NCBI RefSeq assembly: GCF_932274485.2
Contig: NC_065879.2
Coordinates: forward strand, 44,378,936 to 44,442,935
Source: Patella vulgata
Taxonomy: Eukaryota; Mollusca; Gastropoda; Patellidae
Reading direction: 5' to 3'
Length of the DNA: 64,000 bases
Below, piece after piece: positions 12,967 through 22,300 of the stretch. The notes under the pieces were generated by a model. It was not told where the DNA came from. It saw only the letters and a program-made list of their open reading frames with translations, and did no database searches. The translations under genes were made by a program, and so were the position numbers. The first letter of the stretch is position 1; every line of letters starts with the position of its first letter.

Positions 12967-12972
12967 TTTATT
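12967..12972 (-). promoter_or_regulatory. Candidate polyadenylation signal, MEGF9-like gene
   Basis: AATAAA on the minus strand (TTTATT as written), about 40 nt after the stop codon at 13011. In AT-rich DNA this hexamer is common and other copies lie downstream, so the true 3' end is uncertain. Confidence 0.25.
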
Positions 12973-13010
12973 ACCATAATCCAGTTAGGAATATTTTTTT
13001 GCAATCTTCC

Positions 13011-13312
13011 TTAAACATCTTCTCTTAACTGAGCATACTTCATTCCCCTTCCACCTCGTTTTTCGTAGAATTCTCCGTCTTCATTGGTTTGTGTGTGTTT
13101 CAGGAACTCCTGATCTTCGACGGCACTAAAATTAACGCCTTCATGATCCTCTTTTAATTCTACTGTCCAGAAAGGTTTCATGGCTGGGTACATATTCCAG
13201 CGTTTATAAACCAAGGAACCAACAATTAAACAGAGTAATAGTATAATACCAACACATATAGCCGCTATATAACCAGCTGGTAGTGGTAATATATCTTCTT
13301 TAATTACATCAC
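13011..13312 (-). CDS. MEGF9-like exon 7: TM helix, cytosolic tail and stop
   Basis: Acceptor TATTTAAG|GTGATG. One base from exon 6 completes an AGT codon, then SDVIKEDILPLPAGYIAAIC, followed by a hydrophobic run (VGIILLLCLIVGSLVY) and a positive KRW stop-transfer. The tail holds PFWTVELKED, acidic stretches and a C-terminal YEKRGGRGMKYAQLREDV. The stop is TAA at 13013-13011. Confidence 0.88.
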
Positions 13313-16300
13313 CTTAAATAAGTAAAACTATTCTTTAAAAATCTTGCGTGAATTAATATACTTGTATATTGATATATTTTCCCAAATGGGAGCTGCAGCG
13401 GCTCAGATATTATTTGATTCTGGTGATGACCGAGAAAGTTCATAGGGATTTTTTTGGTGTGGTCCCCTCTTGTCTGTGGTACAAAAAAAATGAGGGTCCA
13501 TGTACACATTGGCATGCCCGTAAAAGTAAACTTGGCAGTTGGAATACTATATATGAGTAGGCTGTTGTGCTGCTGCCCTAACAAAATTTTCTTCATATGC
13601 CGGTTAGCCCAGTAGGGGCAGGGGCAAAGCAGTAGGATGTTAAAACCCATTTCACTTCATGTTTTATTTTCCCAGAATAATATATCATGATGCAATTCTT
13701 GACAGTCAACATGTTGCACTACTTTGAATGCACATACTGGCTAATGAAGATCGGTATATGCTATACAGTGTGCTACGGTGGAAATTTTGTCAGCTCACCA
13801 ATTGAATTCTTTTACATGCATTTCAACTTGTACACAGGACCCCGGTTTCCATCCCATCCAAAACACTAGGCGCTATCCTTGCCAGCCCGGCCTCAGCCCT
13901 GTATCAATGACATGGGGGACCCAGGTCCGAAAATCCACTGGAACTTTCAGGGGCACTATTTTGCAGTCGTTTTTTTTTTTTTTTGCATTTCAGAGGAAAG
14001 TCGAAAAAAAGGTCACCTTAATGAACAAATAGAAAAAAATCGCTCCCCTTAAAAAGCTCTCCCAGTTTTAATAAGAAGAGTGATTTAGAAATTAAGGAGA
14101 ATGATCTGATATTAAGGAGAGTGATTATTTGTTTGTATGGGAAATGGTTCTGAAGATCAATAACTGCGTGTAAGAGGTCATTCCTGATTACATAAATGAT
14201 AATAAATGAAATGAAATGAAATGGGGTTTAACGTCCTACTGTTCTGCTCTGAACTGGGCTAATGAAGACGGGCATACGTCATACCGTGTGCTATGAGGGT
14301 AATTTTGTCCGGACAGCAGCACTATGGCCTACTCTTATATCGAATTCCAACTGCCAATGGATCTTTTAAGTGCACGCCAATATGTACACGGGACCTTGGT
14401 TTTTGTCCCATCTGAATGACTAGACAGCTGTTCTTGTCAGGCCCTCCGTCCTGCATCACTGACAAGGGGGAACCACGATGGAAAATGTGGATGAACTTTC
14501 GCGGCCAATGCAGGGACCAAACACTCACCCTCCAGACTAGAGAGTCAGCATCTTACCCACAATGACTCCCAAATGATAATAAACATCGTCTGCTAAATAA
14601 TAGCACCTGAGTCATACGGTAAAGTCAAACTTCTGATATCGTCTATAACTACATACGGTATTTCAACAGAAATACTTGTTGATAATTTCTAAATATATAT
14701 ATAGACTGTATAAATTTTGTTTAACCAGCAATTGCCAGGCAAGAGATGGATAGAAAACAAGCTAAAAACAAAAGCAATTTTCCGTACAATCAGGGGCCTT
14801 TATCCAGACAGTTATGGTCTGAAATGCGTAAATATCGAAAGGAACTGAGATCTTTGGGATATAAAGAAATATTTTAAATTTCATCAAAATCTGATAAAAA
14901 TTGTGACATCTAGAGGGTCCACAACCTTCATATACATGTACCACATTTTTTTTTTATTATTTGAGTATGAGGGGCGGCCATTTTGTCCGTCAGTTTTGGT
15001 CCGATTTTGAACATTTGAACTCAACCATCACTAGGGTGTAATGGTGATTTATTTACACGTTTTTAAATCGGATAAAAATTGTGAGGGATGGCTACAAGCT
15101 AAAAACACGATTTTTCGTACATGTACAATCAAGGGCCATATTTCAGAAAGTTACGATCGGATATGTGCAAATATAGCAATGAACCAAGATCTTTGGGTTA
15201 TAAACATGTATTTCAAGTTTCATCACAATCAGATCAAAATTGTGACCTCTAGAGGGTCCACAACCTTGATATTCCATATTTCTATACTGTTTGCGTACAA
15301 GGGGCGGCCATTTTGTCCTGCAGTTTTGGTCCGATTTTCACCAAATTTCGAACTCAACTGTCATTAAGGAAATGAAATGAAATGGGGTTTAACGTCCTAC
15401 GCTTCTGCACCTAACCTGGGCTACTGTCATTAAGGGGTAACGGTGTTAGATTCAAACGTTTTTTTAAATCAGAATAAAATTATGACCTCCATAGGGTCCA
15501 CACGCTTAAAAAACGTGATTTTTCGTACAATCAGGGACCATAATTCAGGAAGTTACGGTCCAATATGCACAAATATCGAAAGGAACCAAGATCTTTGGGT
15601 TATAAACTAACATTTCAAATTTCAACAAAATCAGATAAAAATTGTGACCTGTATAGGATCCACAAGCTAAAAACGCAATTTTTCTTACAATCAGGGGCAA
15701 TAATCCATGAAGTTACGATCCAATACATGCCAATATCGAAAGGAACCAAGATCTTAGGGAGATCAACCTATATTTCAAGTTTCTTTGAAATCGGATAACC
15801 AGCGGCTGCCAGGCAGGATACGCCCACATTTTCGAGAGATGGATAAAGAACAAGCTAACAAGAAAGTGATTTTTCCTACAATCAAGGGCCATAATTCAGG
15901 AAATTACAATTCGATATGCACAAATATCGAAAGGAACTGAATGAACGGCAGCCAATTTGTCTGTCAATTTTGGGCCGATTTTCACGAAATTCGAACTCAG
16001 TCGTCCTCAGGGTGTAATGGTGATATAATAATACTTTTTTTTTTAAATCGGATAAAAATTATGACCTCTATAGGATCCACAAGCTAAAAATGCAATTTTT
16101 CGTACAATCAGGGGCCATAATTCAGGAAGTTACGGTCCGATATGTGCGAATATCGAAAGGAACCAAGATCTTTGGGTTATAAACTTATATTTCAAGTTTC
16201 AACAAAATTGGATAAAAATTGTGACCTCTATAGGGTCCACAACCTTGATATACCATTTTCTTACACTATTTGAGAACGAACGGCGGCCATTTTGTCTGTC

Positions 16301-19300
16301 AATTTTGGGCCGATTTTCACGAAATTCGAATTCAGTCGTTCCTAGGGTGTAACGGTGATATAATAATAAGTTTTTTAAATCGGGTAAAAATTATGACTTC
16401 TATAGGGACCACAAGCTAAAAACGTGATTTTTCGTACAATCAGGGGCCATAATTCAGGAAGTTACGGTCCGATATGCACGAATATCGAAAGGAACCAAGA
16501 TCTTTGGGTTATAAACTTACATTTCAAGTTTCAACAAAATCGGATAAAAATTGTGACCCCTATAGGGTCCACAACCTTGATATACCATATTCTTACGCTA
16601 TTTGTGAACGACTGACGGCCATTTTGTCTGCCAATTTTGGGCTGATTTTCACGAACTTCGAACTCAGTCATCCTTAGGGTGTAACGGTGACATAATAGAA
16701 CGTTTTTTTAAATCGGATAAAAATTATGACTTCTATAGGGTCCACAAGCTAAAAACGTGATTTTTTGTACAATCAGGGGCCATAATTCAGGAAGTTACGG
16801 TCCGATATGCACGAATATCGAAAGGAACTGAGATCTTTGGGTTATAAACTTACATTTCAAGTTTCAACAAAATCGGATAAAAATTGTGACCCCTATAGGA
16901 TCCACAACCTTGATATACCATATTCAAATTACGCCATTTGGGAACGAACGGCAGCCATTTTGTCTGTCAATTTTGGGCCGATTTTCACGAAATTCGAACT
17001 CAGTCATCCTTAGGGTGTAACGGTGATATAATAGAACGTTTTTTTAAATCGGATAAAAATTATGACTTCTATAGGGTCCACAAGCTAAAAATGTGATTTT
17101 TCGTACAATCAGGGGCCATAATTCAGGAAGTTACTGTCCGATATGCGCGAATATCGAAAGGAACTGAGATCTTTGGGTTATAAACTTACATTTCAAGTTT
17201 CAACAAAATCGGATCAAAATTGTGACCTCTATAGGGTCCACAAGCTAAAAACGTGATTTTTCGTACAAACAGGGGCCATAATCCATGAAGTTTCGATCCG
17301 ATACATGCCAATATCGAAAGCAGCCGAGATCTTTTGGGGATACACCTGTATTTCAAGTTTCGTCGAAATCGGATAAGATTTGTGACCTGTAGAGAGTCCA
17401 CAATTGTTTGTGGACGGACGGACAGGGGCAACGGCATAATACGTCCACATGAAAATGTGGGCATATAAAAATTGTGACCTGTAGAGTGTCCACAAACAAT
17501 TGTGGACGGACGGACGTTCGGACAGACAGTGGCGACGACAATATACATGTACATCCACATGAAAATGTGGGCGCATAAAAAATGGGTGTGACTCTGTCCT
17601 TGGGAGTCAGGCATTCACCAAAAAACAATAGGGATCATCCGTAGGGTATACGGAAGAGGTATGCGAAGTTTCAAAAGGATCTGTTAAGAATTGTGGCCTG
17701 TAGGCGAAACATAGACACACACAAAAATTGGGCGTGGCTCTGCTCCAGGGGGTCGGGCATGCATCAAAATTAAGAGAGAGAGAAATGGGATTTAACTTCC
17801 CCTTAACACAAACTAGTTCATTTCGAGACTAACATCTGGTTCAATTTTATTTCAATAATTTGTTTGCACATAGGGGTCTTTAGCAGTGGGAGGAAACAAG
17901 AGGAACCGGAAAAAACCCATGAGGTTGGACAGGCGACCCTATTCCTTGTCACGACTCAATGCGGAATAAGTATGTAAAGTTTCAAAACAATCAGTTAAGA
18001 ATTGCTACCGTTGTTAAGATAATAAACAAAGTCTTGATTATCCATTTTTTAATTCAATCATTTTGACAGTTTTAATTTAACTGTCAATCGTATTTGAAAA
18101 TCTCAAGTATCCGATGGCATCGAGAGCTGATTATGTTGTTGGTAAATTAATAAATGTCTTATTAATAATTCATATAACACTTAAGGCATAAAGAAAGACC
18201 TGTAAACAGGAAGATTTAGCTCTTGCATAATGCCCCTTTTAATTGTCAAAATCTTATTGATCTTTGCACACTATGCCTCAACAGATATGACCTTTTAGAA
18301 CAACCATTTTAAGGGTATTGCATGCCTCCGTCATATATTTATAATGAAAATATGTATACATGGAATGAAGTGTGTAAAATTGAAAATTGACTTACTTTTA
18401 TGCGTACAGTTTTTATAAATGAGAGCATCACCTACGTAACCCTTACGACATCTTTCACAATTAAAACCTGTCGTATTTTTCATACATGATACACATGCTC
18501 CTAGAAAAAAGAAACAAACAAAATTTGTACCATATTCGGCAAATCTGAATATCTTATTTTGAACATCCAGTAATAACACTTTATATGTAAATAGAAAAAG
18601 ACGACAATAATCGGATAAAATCAAAATGTCAAATGTGTTTACATTTTTCCAGAAAATCTGATAACACTTACAGGAGATAAATGGGGTTTAATGACCACCC
18701 GACACAAACTAGGTCATTTCGAGACTAACAAATGGTTAAATTTTATTTCAATAATTCACTTGAAGAGGGGTCTTTAGCAGTGGGAGGAACCCAGAGGACC
18801 CTGAGAAAACCCACGAGGTTGGACAGAAGACCCTATCTTTGTCACGTAGTCATTGATTGACATGGATTAAGCACAATGGATGTGTTTGTTGGTAGGAAAA
18901 AACCAGCGGCTGCCAGGCAGGATACGCCCACATTTTCGAGAGATGGATAGAAAACAAGGTCAAAAGAAAGTGATTTTTCCTACAATCAAGGGCCATAATT
19001 CAGGAAATTACAATTCGACATGCGCAAATATCGAAAGGAACCGAGATCTTTGTGTTATAAACTTACATTTATTTCAAGTTTCAACAAAATCGGATAAAAA
19101 TTGTGACCTCTATAGGGGCCACAACCTTGATATACCATATTTTTACGCTATTTGAGAACGAACGGCGGCCATTTTGTCTGTCAATTTTGGGCCGATTTTC
19201 ACGAAATTCAAACTCGGTCGTCCTTAGGGTGTAACGGTGATATAATAATACGTTTTTTTAAATCAGATAAAAATTATGACCTCTATAGGGTCCAAAAGCT

Positions 19301-22300
19301 AAAAACGCAATTTTCCGTACAATCAGGGGCCATAATTCAGGAAGTTACGGTCCGATATGCGCGAATATCGAAAGGAACCGAGATCTTAGGGTGATAAACC
19401 TATATTTCAAGTTTCATTGAAATCGGATAAAAATTGTGACCGTGTGGTATATTAGCCTTTACATGTACCACACTCTGTACAATCAGACGAATTTGCATGC
19501 ACTTATGCGTCAAAACTAACATTTAAAATACACACGAATAGTCCGAATATGTTCGGATAGCATAGACTGATAGCCGAATAGTAAAATTTGCCCTGAGTTT
19601 CAACACTACTGTTCACAAACAATTGTGGACGGACGGACGGACAGGGGCGACGACAATGTACGTCCACATGAAAATGTGGGCGTATAAAAATCTAGCACAA
19701 TTTGACTGTACAGTTACATCAGGAATGTCCAAATATGTAATAATTGAGATAAATTTGTCAAGCCAACATTGAGATGTATAGGTTTTAATAGGACAGCACT
19801 AGTAGAGCAGCCTTGTTTTGTTTTATTTGAGGTTTAAAAGATTTATAAATATATTCTAATCAAAATTATATTCATTTTTATGGTTATAGTTATAATACCT
19901 CTTTAATTTTCATTGTTTGTTTTTATTCATGTACAAATTTCTTTATATTTTTTTGAGTAGTTTGACTGATTTGTTTACATCATTTGATACTTCTGAGGAC
20001 TTTTAAAAACTATCACTACAACATGGGTATCGTTCAGTTGCACTGTTTTAGCATGAGTTCCTGTATTTAATGTTTAGTTTCAAACCATTGTTGACAAATT
20101 GTTCAAATTCATTGAGAATCATTGAAAAATATTGGGTTCCTAGTGTCGCATAGTTTAAAATGATCAATCTAGATTAGACGACTGTTTACTTTCACTACCA
20201 GTGTTGAGTAATTAATTAGTCTGTTAATTACTCAACTACACAATACAAAACTTACCAGAATAAGGATCGCACATCATATGGGCAGTTGAATCTGTATTGC
20301 CATTACAACGGCAAGCTACGCAGTATTTATTCTTGTATCTATAGAAACCGTTAGCACACTGATGACATAGATTACCAGTATAGCCTGTTCTACATTTATC
20401 ACATACTAGAAATCCCTCCACTGTAACATAAACATATTCACATTTTATTAACATACATGCAGTTATAAACAAGACCAACATGTCAATCATGGACACTGAT
20501 TCGCTACTTCTGCTCACTATTCTCTGATGTCATACTGAGGCTTTAAACATGCTCTATCAAAGCTCTTTGTTCACTGGTTCATCTGAAGTAGAAGTATTAC
20601 TTCATAAACAAATGAAATTGGGAATTAAGTTTTTACTTTTCTGCTCTAACGAGGTTAATGAAATGGGTATTCACCATCCATACGTTCGTACAATATTTGT
20701 GAACACTCATATACAGTGGAATCTGTCACTTCCAACATTGTACAGGATCTTTAAAATGACGGAATAATCAATACTGGAAGTATTATTGTACCTTCGATTA
20801 CTGGAAGTATAATCTTCTTTGGTTGTATATCGATGTTGTATTTGGTGGTAAAAATTTAATATTTACGTTGCTATAGCGCTCGCATTTTTACCACACAATG
20901 GTCAGGCAATGCTCTAAACAACAAGGCGGTTTCATCACAATCAAAAAAGTTTTCATCAACAGTACCGAGATCAGCACCCGCACTTTATCCAGTAACTTCA
21001 AAGGTTCATTGAGCAGACTCCGGTACCCTAGATTCATAGAATCGTGCCAAATGTTCAAAGGCTTTGATGTTGCGTCAGTATGCTGATATCAAGGTAATCA
21101 ACAGAATAACGCACATGTACATGTATTAATCTCATTAATAATTGATTGCAGATTATATAATTATTTGTCAATCTTTTTTAAGTTAACACCGACGGATTGA
21201 AGGCCGGATAATACAATGTTAATTCAATGCAAATCGTGTGATGGGACCTCTGATTTATGTCACAATAAATTCGTAATATTCAGAATATGGAATGCTCAAA
21301 ACTTTTTTGGTTGAAATAATAAGGAAATAAATCAGGACATGAAAATGATGACAGATTTCACAATATGCCGTAGTATTCAGAATCCAGATGTGACAGAGTC
21401 CATTGCACAGTACCAGCCAAGTAGTTTCGCTCTAGCCAGTGTATAAAAAGACACTGCAAATTAAGTCTTAAGACGCTAAGAATTTGCTAGTGTTTCACCA
21501 CGTTGTTCATGCTAGGAAAGAACTAGCATTTCGAAAGGTTTTCCATACTAATAAATCATGTATAACTGATGAATTTCATTTACAGCCAGCACACATATTA
21601 AACAGGCCTATGATTCAGCCTGAGAACATTTGGCTCACCTCCCACATAGTTGACCGAAAAGACAAATTTCTTGATAACTTACCAAAGTGACAACTGGTTA
21701 CTGAAGATGAATGATGAGCACAAGGACAACTGTGACAAGGAAAAAACATAGCTGATTTATAAAAACCTGGTTTACATATTTCACAGAATATACCACTATA
21801 ACCAGGTTTACAATTACACCATGTGTTAGTACTGGTTGTAATATCACAGAATTGTTTACCACCAATAGTACCAGCTCTATCACATACACATACTGTAATA
21901 TACAAACATTATACACATACTGTAATACACAAACATAAATATATACACATACTGATCAACTAGTTGAGAATAAAATGGGGATTTCTTCTATAAATGTCCT
22001 ACTTATCTGCACCAAGTTGATTTCTAGTTTGTGGATTAGATATAAATGAAATGATATGAAATGGGGTTTAACGTCGTACTGTTCTGACTAAGCTAATGAA
22101 GACGGGCATACGCCATACAGTGTGCTATAAGCAGAATTTTGCCCGGGCCGCAGCACTATGGCTTACTCTTTTATCGAATTCCAACTACCAAGGGATCTTT
22201 TACTTGAACGCCAATGTATACAAGGTACCTAGGTTTCCTGTCCCATCCGAATGACTAGACAGTTGTCCTTGTCAGACCCTCTGTCCAGCACCACTGACAA

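Larger units (their letters stand above)
11383..13010. other. AT-rich flank downstream of the MEGF9-like gene
   Basis: Apart from the decayed SINE B at 11636-11760, nothing is recognised. This stretch follows the stop codon of the minus-strand gene and may hold part of its 3' UTR. Confidence 0.4.
14723..17576 (-). mobile_element. Helentron-like element (copy c), interrupted by copy d
   Basis: Left end TTAACCAGCAATTGCCAGGC, but the palindrome and left subterminal repeat are damaged. The core runs to 'ttctttgaaatcggat' at 15796, is broken by the whole of copy d, and resumes at 'aaaaattgtgacctgtagag' (17467). It ends with CCACATGAAAATGTGGGCGC. Joining the flanks of copy d restores the standard monomer phrase 'atcggataaaaattgtgacc', so c is older than d. 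A 53-bp SINE A insertion also lies in it. Confidence 0.75.
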
